Assembly (NCBI RefSeq): GCF_048548695.1
Contig: NZ_JBLYIF010000026.1
DNA: 15,527 nt
Source: Neptuniibacter sp048548695
Lineage (GTDB): Bacteria; Pseudomonadota; Gammaproteobacteria; Pseudomonadales; Balneatricaceae
Strand: one strand, 5' to 3'
Under the pieces are notes generated by a model that saw nothing but the letters and a program-made list of their open reading frames with translations, did no database searches and was not told the origin of the DNA. Below, piece by piece: positions 1 through 11,949 of this stretch (position 1 is the stretch's first letter; each line of letters opens with the position of its first letter). The translations under genes and the position numbers were made by a program.

Positions 1-125
1 CCGCCCCATACTTCTGCGCATACGCGAGTCAGTGCTGCGGTCAGGGTAGTTTTACCGTGGTCAACGTGGCCGATAGTGCCTACGTTTACATGCGGTTTGG
101 AACGTTCAAATTGTGCTTTAGCCAC
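1..125 (-). CDS. tuf: Elongation factor Tu, N-terminal fragment (downstream tuf copy, cut by window edge)
   Basis: EF-Tu is the GTPase that carries aminoacyl-tRNA to the ribosomal A site. Only the first 41 codons are inside the window; the gene continues past position 1. The translation begins MAKAQFERSKPHVNVGTIG and contains the G1/P-loop motif GHVDHGKTT (residues 19-27), which is diagnostic for EF-Tu. The start codon is GTG at 125-123, with an AAGAGG ribosome-binding site (135-140) nine bases upstream. GTG is also the usual start of tuf in E. coli. It follows fusA by 37 nt with no terminator or recognisable promoter between them, so it is probably the last gene of the rpsL-rpsG-fusA-tuf unit (the tufA position). 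The missing part cannot be assessed. Confidence 0.97.
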   Translation of the reverse strand, partial: MAKAQFERSKPHVNVGTIGHVDHGKTTLTAALTRVCAEVWG

Positions 126-162
126 TTTTTATTACCTCTTAAACAAGTAATTAGGCGAAAAT

Positions 163-2256
163 TTAGTTCTGATTAATAACCGCTTCAGCAATATTCTGCG
201 GTGCTTCAGCGTAATCAGCGAATTCCATGGAGTAAGTCGCACGACCCTGGGTCGCAGAGCGCAGATCGGTTGCATAACCGAACATTTCACCCAACGGCAC
301 CTGAGCACGGATGATCTTACCAGTAGAGCTGTCTTCCATACCCTGCACCAGGCCACGACGACGGTTCAGGTCGCCCATTACATCGCCCATGTAGTCTTCT
401 GGAGTAACAACTTCCACCTGCATCATTGGCTCAAGCAGACAAGGACTAGCCTGCTGCGCATACTTCTTAAGAGCCTGAGATGCTGCGATTTTAAACGCCA
501 TTTCGTTGGAGTCAACTTCATGGAAAGAACCATCATACAGACGAGCCTTCAGGCCGATCAGCGGATAGCCGGCGATAACACCGTTCTTCATCTGCTCTTC
601 GATACCTTTTTGTACCGCTGGGATGTATTCCTTCGGAATTGAACCACCGACGATCTCGTTGACGAACTCCAGACCTTCATCATCAGATGGGCTGAATTCG
701 ATCACAACGTGACCGTACTGACCACGACCACCAGACTGACGGGCAAACTTGTGGTTTGCTTCAATAGACTGGCGAATCTTCTCACGATAGGCCACCTGAG
801 GCTTACCAATGTTGGCCTCAACCTTGAATTCACGCTTCATACGATCAACGAGAATATCCAGGTGCAGCTCACCCATACCGGAGATGATAGTCTGGCCAGT
901 TTCCTGGTCGGTCTCAACGCGGAAAGAGGGATCTTCCTGAGCCAGTTTACCCAGCGCGATACCCATTTTTTCCTGGTCAGCCTTAGATTTTGGCTCAACC
1001 GCAACAGAGATTACCGGATCTGGGAATTCCATACGCTCCAGTACGATAACGTCGTTTAGGTCACACAGAGTGTCACCCGTAGTTACGTCTTTCATACCGA
1101 TCAGCGCAGCAATGTCACCCGCCCGGACTTCTTTGATCTCTTCACGGTTGTTAGAGTGCATCTGCACCATACGGCCGACACGCTCTTTCTTACTTTTAAC
1201 AGAGTTCATTACGCTGTCACCGGAGTTCAGAACACCGGAATAGACACGTACGAACGTCAAGGTACCCACAAATGGGTCAGTTGCGATTTTAAATGCCAAT
1301 GCCGAAAACGGTGCACTGTCATCAGCTTCACGCTTCGCAAGACTCTGGTCTGCATCATCCAGAGTACCTTCAATTGCCTTAACTTCTACCGGCGAAGGCA
1401 TGTACTCGATAACAGCATCCAACATTGCCTGAACGCCTTTGTTCTTGAAGGCAGAACCTGCCAACATCAGAACAATATCGTTATCCAGAGTACGGCTACG
1501 CAAGCCAAGCTTGATCTCTTCATCGGTCAGCTCACCTTCTTCAAGGTACTTTTCCATCAGCTCTTCATTGGCTTCAGCCGCAGCTTCTACCATATGCTCA
1601 CGCAGTTCATCAGCTTTTGCCTGCAGATCAGCCGGAATATCTTCCAGCTCATAGGTCATACCCTGATCTTCTTCGTTCCACATAATGGCTTTCATGCGGA
1701 CCAGGTCAACAACGCCTTTGAACTCATCTTCCGCGCCGATCGGGAAATTGATCGGTACAGCATTACAGCCCAGACGTTCTTTCAGCTGAGATTCAACCAT
1801 AAAGAAGTCTGCACCGGCACGGTCCATCTTATTGACGAATACCATGCGAGGTACTTCATATTTGTTCGCCTGACGCCAAACAGTCTCAGTCTGAGGCTGT
1901 ACGCCAGAGGACGCACACAGTACAACGACCGCGCCATCCAGAACACGCAGAGAACGCTCTACCTCAATGGTAAAGTCAACGTGTCCAGGAGTGTCGATGA
2001 TGTTTACGCGATGCTCATTGAACTGCTGGTTCATACCGCTCCAGAAACAAGTGGTCGCAGCAGAGGTGATGGTAATACCACGCTCCTGCTCCTGCTCCAT
2101 CCAGTCCATGGTAGCCGCACCGTCATGTACTTCACCGATCTTATGAGACAGACCGGTGTAGAACAGTACGCGCTCGGTAGTAGTAGTCTTACCAGCGTCT
2201 ACGTGCGCACATATACCGATATTACGGTAGCGTGCGATAGGTGTTTTACGAGCCAC
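163..2256 (-). CDS. fusA: Elongation factor G (translocation GTPase)
   Basis: EF-G drives movement of tRNAs and mRNA after peptide bond formation and helps RRF split ribosomes. The 697-aa product has the family's full length (E. coli 704). Visible GTPase motifs are AHVDAGKTT (residues 17-25), DTPGHVD (88-94) and NKMD (142-145). Domain II to V sequences follow, including a C-terminal stretch with SATQGRA. The start is GTG (2256-2254), preceded by AGAGGA (2264-2269) at a spacing of 7; an ATG would be more usual. The gene lies 18 nt after rpsG, so the two are co-transcribed and probably translationally coupled, and it precedes tuf by 37 nt. No truncation or missing motif is seen. Whether a second EF-G paralogue exists elsewhere cannot be seen here. 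Confidence 0.98.
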   Translation of the reverse strand: MARKTPIARYRNIGICAHVDAGKTTTTERVLFYTGLSHKIGEVHDGAATMDWMEQEQERGITITSAATTCFWSGMNQQFNEHRVNIIDTPGHVDFTIEVERSLRVLDGAVVVLCASSGVQPQTETVWRQANKYEVPRMVFVNKMDRAGADFFMVESQLKERLGCNAVPINFPIGAEDEFKGVVDLVRMKAIMWNEEDQGMTYELEDIPADLQAKADELREHMVEAAAEANEELMEKYLEEGELTDEEIKLGLRSRTLDNDIVLMLAGSAFKNKGVQAMLDAVIEYMPSPVEVKAIEGTLDDADQSLAKREADDSAPFSALAFKIATDPFVGTLTFVRVYSGVLNSGDSVMNSVKSKKERVGRMVQMHSNNREEIKEVRAGDIAALIGMKDVTTGDTLCDLNDVIVLERMEFPDPVISVAVEPKSKADQEKMGIALGKLAQEDPSFRVETDQETGQTIISGMGELHLDILVDRMKREFKVEANIGKPQVAYREKIRQSIEANHKFARQSGGRGQYGHVVIEFSPSDDEGLEFVNEIVGGSIPKEYIPAVQKGIEEQMKNGVIAGYPLIGLKARLYDGSFHEVDSNEMAFKIAASQALKKYAQQASPCLLEPMMQVEVVTPEDYMGDVMGDLNRRRGLVQGMEDSSTGKIIRAQVPLGEMFGYATDLRSATQGRATYSMEFADYAEAPQNIAEAVINQN

Positions 2257-2274
2257 GACTCAATCCTCTGTAGA

Positions 2275-2745
2275 TTAGAAACGATAGTGAGCGAATGCTT
2301 TGTTCGCTTCAGCCATACGGTGAACGTCTTCACGTTTCTTCACAGCAGCACCGCGACCTTCCGCAGCATCCGCCAGCTCACCGGCCAGACGCAACGCCAT
2401 GGATTTCTCACCACGTTTACGAGCAGAATCTACGATCCAGCGCATAGCCAAGGCCATACGGCGGGACGGGCGCACTTCTACAGGCACCTGGTAGGTAGCA
2501 CCACCCACGCGGCGAGATTTAACCTCAACCGCAGGCTGGATCGCTTCCAGTGCTTTTTCGAACAGCTCAAGTGGGTCCTGGCTGGTACGTTCCTGGATCT
2601 TATCCAGCGCACCATAAACAATCTTTTCAGCGACAGATTTCTTGCCGCTAACCATTACATGGTTAATAAATTTAGCCAGAACTGTGTTACCGAATTTTGG
2701 ATCCGGCAGTATTTCGCGCTTTGCAGCGACGCGTCTTCTAGGCAT
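2275..2745 (-). CDS. rpsG: 30S ribosomal protein S7
   Basis: S7 is a primary binder of the 3' major domain of 16S rRNA; it nucleates head assembly and lines the E-site exit. The product is 156 aa, a standard length, and begins MPRRRVAAKREILPDPKFGN. The beta-hairpin segment VGGATYQVPVEV (residues 80-91) that reaches toward the E-site tRNA is intact. The start is ATG at 2745-2743, with GAGGG seven bases upstream. It sits between rpsL (132-nt spacer) and fusA (18-nt spacer). In E. coli S7 is the translational repressor of this operon and acts on the rpsL-rpsG spacer; the long spacer here is compatible with that, but the site itself is not recognised with confidence. Confidence 0.98.
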   Translation of the reverse strand: MPRRRVAAKREILPDPKFGNTVLAKFINHVMVSGKKSVAEKIVYGALDKIQERTSQDPLELFEKALEAIQPAVEVKSRRVGGATYQVPVEVRPSRRMALAMRWIVDSARKRGEKSMALRLAGELADAAEGRGAAVKKREDVHRMAEANKAFAHYRF

Positions 2746-2877
2746 TGATAAGCCCTCAATTCATTAAAAGGTCTTCAGGTTTTCCAGATATTAATCTGGC
2801 CTTACTCTTACCGTGTTTCCGGGTTAGCCTGACAGGGATCAGAAATCCACTATCGCGCCGCGCCGCAGGGACGACGA
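2746..2877 (-). other. rpsL-rpsG intercistronic spacer, possible S7 autoregulatory region
   Basis: This 132-nt untranslated spacer is far longer than the other gaps inside the str block (18 and 37 nt). It contains one clear small hairpin, CCAGAT-TAAT-ATCTGG in the transcript (2784-2799), close to the rpsG ribosome-binding site, and a weaker CCG/CGG pairing upstream. There is no U-tract, so it is not a terminator, and I see no good sigma70 promoter. In E. coli S7 binds the equivalent spacer and represses rpsG translation. Calling this an S7 site rests on position and structure only, not on a sequence match. Confidence 0.4.
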
Positions 2878-3252
2878 TTAAGATTTAGGACGCTTAGTAC
2901 CGTACTTAGAACGACCCTGTTTGCGTTCATTAACGCCAGAGCAGTCCAGTGCACCACGTACTGTGTGATAACGCACACCTGGAAGGTCCTTAACACGACC
3001 ACCACGAATCAGAACAACGCTATGCTCCTGCAGGTTGTGACCTTCACCACCAATGTAGGAAGCAACCTCGAAGCCGTTGGTCAAACGAACACGACATACT
3101 TTACGCAATGCTGAGTTCGGTTTTTTCGGGGTAGTGGTGTAAACACGGGTACATACGCCACGACGCTGAGGACAACCCTGCAATGCACGAACATCGCTAG
3201 GCTGAACTTTGCGTTTACGTGGTTTACGTACCAACTGGTTAATCGTTGCCAT
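2878..3252 (-). CDS. rpsL: 30S ribosomal protein S12
   Basis: S12 sits at the 30S decoding centre and controls accuracy of codon recognition. The product is 124 aa, exactly the E. coli length, beginning MATINQLVRKPRKRKV. The conserved TTTPKKPNSA loop carries K43, and GGRVKDLPG carries K88 followed by D89, the residue methylthiolated by RimO in E. coli. K43 and K88 are the positions where streptomycin-resistance substitutions occur; both are wild type. The open frame extends upstream to 3315, but the ATG at 3252-3250 is the true start: it matches the family N-terminus and has GTGGAG eight bases before it. The first gene of the str block, it follows rpoC across a spacer with terminator-like hairpins and a candidate promoter. 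Confidence 0.98.
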   Translation of the reverse strand: MATINQLVRKPRKRKVQPSDVRALQGCPQRRGVCTRVYTTTPKKPNSALRKVCRVRLTNGFEVASYIGGEGHNLQEHSVVLIRGGRVKDLPGVRYHTVRGALDCSGVNERKQGRSKYGTKRPKS

Positions 3253-3286
3253 TAAGCAAACTCCACGTTTTTTAATTAACACCAAC

Positions 3287-3313
3287 AAAAAGACTGAATT
3301 TTTCAATCCAGTC
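3287..3313 (-). terminator. Intrinsic terminator or leader attenuator before rpsL
   Basis: Read on the minus strand, the arms GACTGGATT and AATTCAGTC form a 9-bp stem (one G-U pair) closed by a GAAA tetraloop, followed at once by TTTTTG. This is a canonical rho-independent terminator shape, although the stem is only moderately GC-rich. It lies 34 nt before the rpsL start and downstream of the candidate rpsL promoter at 3328-3356. It could therefore end rpoC transcripts, attenuate rpsL transcripts, or both. Confidence 0.65.
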
Positions 3314-3319
3314 ACAAAG

Positions 3320-3347
3320 GGGGCGGAATTTTAATCAATTCCGCCCC
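3320..3347 (-). terminator. Perfect 11-bp hairpin after rpoC (terminator-like or 3'-end stabiliser)
   Basis: GGGGCGGAATT pairs perfectly with AATTCCGCCCC around a six-base loop (GATTAA in the transcript), starting 35 nt past the rpoC stop. The following bases are CCTTTGTG, a poor U-tract, so termination at this hairpin alone is uncertain; together with the terminator at 3287-3313 it could mark the end of the rpoBC transcript. The hairpin overlaps the -10 and spacer of the candidate rpsL promoter. Confidence 0.55.
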
Positions 3348-3356
3348 AATTCGCAA
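3328..3356 (-). promoter_or_regulatory. Candidate sigma70 promoter for the rpsL-rpsG-fusA-tuf unit
   Basis: On the minus strand, TTGCGA (3351-3356, 4/6 to TTGACA) and TAAAAT (3328-3333, 5/6 to TATAAT) are separated by exactly 17 bases. The predicted start is near 3321, giving a leader of about 70 nt. The discriminator TCCGCC is GC-rich, a feature of stringently controlled translation-gene promoters in E. coli. It is inferred from sequence alone. Its placement between rpoC and rpsL is where a separate str promoter would be needed if the flanking hairpins terminate. Confidence 0.55.
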
Positions 3357-3381
3357 TCAATGAACAGGATTTAATCAACCC

Positions 3382-6300
3382 TTATTCACTGTCAGGCATT
3401 GAAGCATTCAATGCTTCGGTCAATGCCTGTTGTACTTCTTCTGCGCTGACAGTCGTAGCAGACTCTGCTGGCTGAGCACGTTTGCGCTTACGCTCATCGT
3501 GATACGCCAGACCGGAACCGGCCGGAATCAGACGGCCAACCACTACGTTTTCTTTCAGACCCCGCAGGAAGTCCTGCTTACCGGTTACCGCACCCTCAGT
3601 CAGTACGCGGGTAGTTTCCTGGAAGGACGCCGCAGAGATAAAGGATTCAGTTGCCAGTGAAGCTTTGGTGATACCCAGCAAGACACGATCGTACTTAGCC
3701 GGGATCTTACCTGCTGCTTCCAGCTCTTCGTTTTCTGCCAGTACCGCCTGGTATTCAACCTGGTCACCCGGAATAAAGGTGGAATCGCCGGAAGAGACAA
3801 TCTCAACCTTGCGCAGCATCTGACGCACAATCACTTCGATATGCTTGTCATTGATGCCTACACCCTGCAGACGGTATACATCCTGAATCTCTCCAACGAT
3901 GTATTTAGCCAGTTCTTCAACACCCTGAATACGCAGAATATCGTGCGGGTTGGATGGGCCATCGGAGATAACCTCACCCTTCTCAACCTGCTCACCTTCA
4001 AATACGTTCAGGTTACGCCATTTCTGAATCATGGTTTCTACCGGATCCGCATCGGACGGAGAAATCACCAGACGTTTTTTACCTTTAGTTTCTTTACCGA
4101 AGCCGACAATACCCGACACTTCCGCCAGAATTGCAGACTCTTTAGGCTTACGTGCTTCGAACAGGTCAGCAACACGCGGCAGACCACCGGTGATATCCTT
4201 GTTCACAGAACCTTCCTGCGGGATACGCGCCAGTACGTCACCTACCTGCACGGCAGCACCGCCGGACAGGTTCATAATGGCTTTTTCCGGCAGCAGGTAT
4301 TGCGCAACAGAATCGGTGCCTGGATGTACGACTTCATTGCCATCGACATCCATCAGCTTGATCAGTGGCCGCACATCACGTCCGGCCTGCGGACGGTCTT
4401 TCATTTCCAGCACTTCAGTAGTGGACAGCCCCGTCAGCTCATCGGTCTGGGTCTTAACGGTAATACCGTCTTCGATACCAGCCATTTCAATGGTACCCGA
4501 CACTTCCGCGATAATTGGGTGAGTATGCGGGTCCCAGTTGGCAACAATATCGCCGGCCGCAACCTGACTACCGTCACTTACCTTGATCACAGAACCGTAC
4601 GGCAACTTGTAGCGCTCACGCTCACGACCATGCTCATCGGTCACACCCAGCTCACCGGAACGGGAAGTCGCAACCAGATTACCGTCAGCGCGCTCTACAA
4701 ATTTCAGGTTATGCAGACGGATCTCACCGCCATTCTTCACCTGAATACTGTCAACTGCAGCTGCTCGAGATGCGGCACCACCGATATGGAAGGTACGCAT
4801 GGTCAGCTGAGTACCCGGCTCACCGATAGACTGGGCAGCAATAACACCGACTGCCTCACCCGGGTTAACCAAGTGGCCACGACCCAGATCACGGCCGTAA
4901 CATTTGGCACAGATACCGTGACGGGTACGACAAGCGATAGCACTGCGCACTGTAATTTCATCGATTGAAGAGTATTGCTCGTCATTTTCCAGACGATACT
5001 TCCAGGCTTCATCGATCAGCGTGCCTGCTTCAATCAGTACATCTTTACCGGATGGGTCCAGTACGTCGGTAGCTACGACACGACCCAGCACCCGATCACC
5101 CAGCGCAACCACGACGTCACCACCTTCAATCAGCGGATACATCTGTACACCGTTTTCAGTGCCACAATCGTGTTCGGTAATAACAACGTCCTGTGCGACG
5201 TCTACCAGACGGCGAGTCAGGTAACCGGAGTTCGCAGTTTTCAGTGCGGTATCCGCCAGACCTTTACGCGCACCGTGGGTCGAGATGAAGTACTGCAGTA
5301 CGTTCAGGCCTTCACGGAAGTTTGCGGTGATTGGCGTTTCGATGATAGAACCATCCGGCTTGGCCATCAGACCACGCATACCCGCCAGCTGACGAATCTG
5401 AGCAGCACTACCACGAGCACCGGAGTCGGCCATCATGTAAACCGAGTTGAAAGATTCCTGCTCGGACACTTCACCGTCTTTAGTAACGACCGGCTCGGTT
5501 TTCAGGTTTTCCATCATCTTTTTGGCCAGCAGCTCATTAGCGCGGGACCAGATGTCGATAACCTTGTTGTATTTCTCGCCCTGAGTTACCAGACCTTCAG
5601 AGAACTGACGCTCGATATCCATTACTTCAGCTTCAGCATCATCAATGATGTTGGCTTTCTCGTTCGGAATTTCGAAGTCGTTAACACCGATAGAGACACC
5701 CGACATGGTTGCCTGCCGGAAGCCTTTGTACATCAGCTGGTCAGCAAAGATAACCGTATCTTTCAGACCACAGCGACGATACGCTTCGTTTAGCAAGCGA
5801 GAGATCGACTTTTTCTTCATCGGCTGGTCAACCAGCTCGAATGGCAGGCCTGCTGGTACGATTGCGAACAGCAAAGCACGACCAGCAGTGGTTTCTTTCA
5901 GGCTGGTCAGAGTCTCCAGATTACCTTCGATATCACGAATGGTTTCCTGAATACGCACTTTGATTTTCGCCTGCAAGTCCAGCACACCAGCACCGTGAGC
6001 GCGTTCAACTTCTTCAATGTCAGCAAAGATACGCCCTTCACCCTGAGCATTTACACGCTCACGGGTCATGTAATACAGACCCAGTACCACGTCCTGAGAC
6101 GGTACGATAATCGGCTCGCCGTTAGCGGGTGACAGGATGTTGTTGGTAGACATCATCAGAGCACGAGCTTCCAGCTGGGCTTCCAGCGTCAGCGGCACGT
6201 GTACCGCCATCTGGTCGCCGTCAAAGTCAGCGTTATACGCCGCACACACCAGTGGGTGCAGCTGAATCGCCTTACCTTCGATCAATACCGGCTCAAATGC

Positions 6301-7605
6301 CTGGATACCCAGACGGTGCAGCGTCGGAGCACGGTTCAGCAGTACCGGATGTTCACGGATAACTTCATCCAGAATATCCCAGACCAGTGCCTCTTCCCGC
6401 TCAACCATTTTCTTGGCGGCTTTAATGGTGGTGGCATGTCCGCGCAGTTCCAGCTTGGAGAAGATAAACGGCTTGAACAGCTCCAGCGCCATTTTCTTCG
6501 GCAGACCACACTGATGCAGACGCAGATAAGGACCTACCACGATGACCGAACGGCCAGAGTAGTCTACTCGCTTACCCAGCAGGTTCTGACGGAAACGCCC
6601 CTGCTTACCTTTGATCATGTCAGCCAGGGATTTCAACGGACGCTTATTGGAACCGGTGATGGCACGACCACGACGGCCGTTATCCAGCAACGCGTCAACA
6701 GATTCCTGCAGCATGCGCTTCTCGTTACGCACGATGATATCCGGTGCGTTCAGATCCAGCAGACGCTTCAGTCGGTTGTTACGGTTAATAACCCGACGGT
6801 ACAGGTCGTTCAGATCAGAGGTCGCGAAACGACCACCATCCAGCGGTACCAGCGGGCGCAGATCTGGTGGCAGTACCGGCAGCACTTCCATCACCATCCA
6901 CTCCGGCTTGTTACCGGACTTGTAGAAGGCTTCCAGCAGCTTCAGACGCTTGGACAGCTTTTTGATTTTGGTTTCAGAGTTCGTCTGCGGCAGTTCTTCA
7001 CGCAGACGATTAACTTCTTCTTCCAGCTCGATGGATGACAGCAGCTCTTTAACCGCTTCAGCACCCATGCGGGCATCAAAGTCATCACCGAACTCTTCCA
7101 GCGCTTCGAAGTACTGCTCATCATTCATGAGCTGACCACGTTCCAGAGTTGTCATACCCGGATCGATCACCACAAATGATTCAAAATACAGCACGCGCTC
7201 GATGTCACGCAGAGTCATATCCAGCAGCAGACCGATACGGGACGGCAGCGACTTCAGGAACCAGATATGAGCAACTGGTGATGCCAGTTCGATGTGACCC
7301 ATGCGCTCACGACGCACTTTAGCCAGCGTAACTTCAACGCCACACTTTTCACAGATCACACCACGGTGCTTCATGCGCTTGTACTTACCGCATAGGCACT
7401 CGTAATCTTTTACCGGGCCAAATATCTTGGCACAGAACAGACCTTCACGCTCTGGCTTAAAGGTACGGTAGTTGATAGTTTCCGGCTTTTTCACCTCACC
7501 AAAGGACCAGGAACGGATCATGTCCGGAGAGGCCAGGGTGATACGGATAGAGTCAAACTCTTCAGATTGACCCTGGGTTTTCAGCAGATTCAACAGATCT
7601 TTCAT
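3382..7605 (-). CDS. rpoC: DNA-directed RNA polymerase subunit beta'
   Basis: Beta' is the largest core RNA polymerase subunit and holds the catalytic Mg2+. The product is 1407 aa, identical in length to E. coli RpoC. The N-terminal zinc site uses C70, C72, C85 and C88. The catalytic NADFDGD motif places the three Mg2+-binding aspartates at 460, 462 and 464, the same numbers as in E. coli. The second zinc cluster (EHDCGTENG and CRTRHGICAKCYG) and the trigger-loop segment TMRTFHIGGAASR are intact. The start is ATG at 7605, with AGGAG nine bases upstream. It lies 74 nt after rpoB across a strong hairpin and is co-transcribed with it. The C-terminus is a charged tail ending MPDSE. No truncation or insertion is seen. 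Confidence 0.99.
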   Translation of the reverse strand: MKDLLNLLKTQGQSEEFDSIRITLASPDMIRSWSFGEVKKPETINYRTFKPEREGLFCAKIFGPVKDYECLCGKYKRMKHRGVICEKCGVEVTLAKVRRERMGHIELASPVAHIWFLKSLPSRIGLLLDMTLRDIERVLYFESFVVIDPGMTTLERGQLMNDEQYFEALEEFGDDFDARMGAEAVKELLSSIELEEEVNRLREELPQTNSETKIKKLSKRLKLLEAFYKSGNKPEWMVMEVLPVLPPDLRPLVPLDGGRFATSDLNDLYRRVINRNNRLKRLLDLNAPDIIVRNEKRMLQESVDALLDNGRRGRAITGSNKRPLKSLADMIKGKQGRFRQNLLGKRVDYSGRSVIVVGPYLRLHQCGLPKKMALELFKPFIFSKLELRGHATTIKAAKKMVEREEALVWDILDEVIREHPVLLNRAPTLHRLGIQAFEPVLIEGKAIQLHPLVCAAYNADFDGDQMAVHVPLTLEAQLEARALMMSTNNILSPANGEPIIVPSQDVVLGLYYMTRERVNAQGEGRIFADIEEVERAHGAGVLDLQAKIKVRIQETIRDIEGNLETLTSLKETTAGRALLFAIVPAGLPFELVDQPMKKKSISRLLNEAYRRCGLKDTVIFADQLMYKGFRQATMSGVSIGVNDFEIPNEKANIIDDAEAEVMDIERQFSEGLVTQGEKYNKVIDIWSRANELLAKKMMENLKTEPVVTKDGEVSEQESFNSVYMMADSGARGSAAQIRQLAGMRGLMAKPDGSIIETPITANFREGLNVLQYFISTHGARKGLADTALKTANSGYLTRRLVDVAQDVVITEHDCGTENGVQMYPLIEGGDVVVALGDRVLGRVVATDVLDPSGKDVLIEAGTLIDEAWKYRLENDEQYSSIDEITVRSAIACRTRHGICAKCYGRDLGRGHLVNPGEAVGVIAAQSIGEPGTQLTMRTFHIGGAASRAAAVDSIQVKNGGEIRLHNLKFVERADGNLVATSRSGELGVTDEHGRERERYKLPYGSVIKVSDGSQVAAGDIVANWDPHTHPIIAEVSGTIEMAGIEDGITVKTQTDELTGLSTTEVLEMKDRPQAGRDVRPLIKLMDVDGNEVVHPGTDSVAQYLLPEKAIMNLSGGAAVQVGDVLARIPQEGSVNKDITGGLPRVADLFEARKPKESAILAEVSGIVGFGKETKGKKRLVISPSDADPVETMIQKWRNLNVFEGEQVEKGEVISDGPSNPHDILRIQGVEELAKYIVGEIQDVYRLQGVGINDKHIEVIVRQMLRKVEIVSSGDSTFIPGDQVEYQAVLAENEELEAAGKIPAKYDRVLLGITKASLATESFISAASFQETTRVLTEGAVTGKQDFLRGLKENVVVGRLIPAGSGLAYHDERKRKRAQPAESATTVSAEEVQQALTEALNASMPDSE

Positions 7606-7637
7606 TCTATCAAGCTCCTAACGGAGTTCTTGCTTAA

Positions 7638-7654
7638 GGCCGCGGTACGCGGCC
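7638..7654 (-). other. GC-rich hairpin in the rpoB-rpoC spacer
   Basis: GGCCGCG and CGCGGCC form a perfect 7-bp, all-GC stem with a three-base loop in the 74-nt spacer between rpoB and rpoC. It is followed by TTAAGC rather than a U-tract, so it is not a standard terminator. A role in mRNA stability, processing or setting the relative translation of beta and beta' is possible but not shown by the sequence. Confidence 0.6.
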
Positions 7655-7679
7655 CCCGCCTGGTATTCGGATATGCCCT

Positions 7680-11780
<4,101 letters not shown>

Positions 11781-11818
11781 CAGTGATCCCCAGCAAGTGC
11801 ACCAATTTTTACAGGCAG

Positions 11819-11836
11819 AGCCAATTGGTATTGGCT
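11819..11836 (-). other. Hairpin in the rpoB leader
   Basis: AGCCAAT and ATTGGCT form a perfect 7-bp stem around an ACCA loop, about 40 nt before the rpoB start. There is no U-tract. It is the third of three hairpins in the rplL-rpoB spacer and is a candidate RNase III or translation-control structure; no function can be read directly. Confidence 0.5.
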
Positions 11837-11875
11837 TCTGAAATACCGTTACGTCTTAGAGCGAAACAATAACGG

Positions 11876-11905
11876 AAAAAGGCCGGTGGCATTTAGCCAC
11901 CAGCC
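11876..11905 (-). terminator. rplL-rpoB attenuator (intrinsic terminator)
   Basis: In the transcript, GGCTGGTGGC pairs with GCCACCGGCC (10 bp, one G-U) around a TAAAT loop, followed directly by TTTTT (11876-11880). This is a strong intrinsic terminator 44 nt downstream of the rplL stop. In E. coli the equivalent site is a partial terminator that lets only a minority of polymerases into rpoBC, so that stalk proteins greatly outnumber polymerase subunits. The same role is inferred here because no good promoter is visible between it and rpoB. Confidence 0.85.
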
Positions 11906-11914
11906 ATAGCACTT

Positions 11915-11933
11915 CAGGCAGTCAAGCTGCCTG
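11915..11933 (-). other. Hairpin immediately after rplL
   Basis: CAGGCAG and CTGCCTG form a perfect 7-bp stem with a five-base loop (CTTGA in the transcript), starting 17 nt after the rplL stop and just before the attenuator. Lacking a U-tract, it is more likely an mRNA 3'-end stabilising or processing element than a terminator. E. coli has an RNase III cleavage region in this same spacer. Confidence 0.5.
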
Positions 11934-11949
11934 GTGTAACTTGAAGCAA

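Noticed and set aside
1156..2748. A 530-codon open frame on the plus strand, antisense to fusA and rpsG
   Set aside because: It is a shadow of two highly expressed, codon-biased genes. The translation has no recognisable domain and a composition unlike a folded protein, it crosses a real gene boundary, and no promoter or ribosome-binding site points to it.
3253..3315. A 21-codon N-terminal extension of rpsL starting at 3315
   Set aside because: It would translate the terminator-like hairpin region. S12 is 124 aa from the ATG at 3252, which has its own ribosome-binding site and the conserved MAT N-terminus.
3841..4968. A 375-codon plus-strand open frame antisense to rpoC (and similar ones antisense to rpoB)
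   Set aside because: It lies wholly within conserved rpoC coding sequence and its translation shows no known motif; it is best explained by codon bias of the sense gene.
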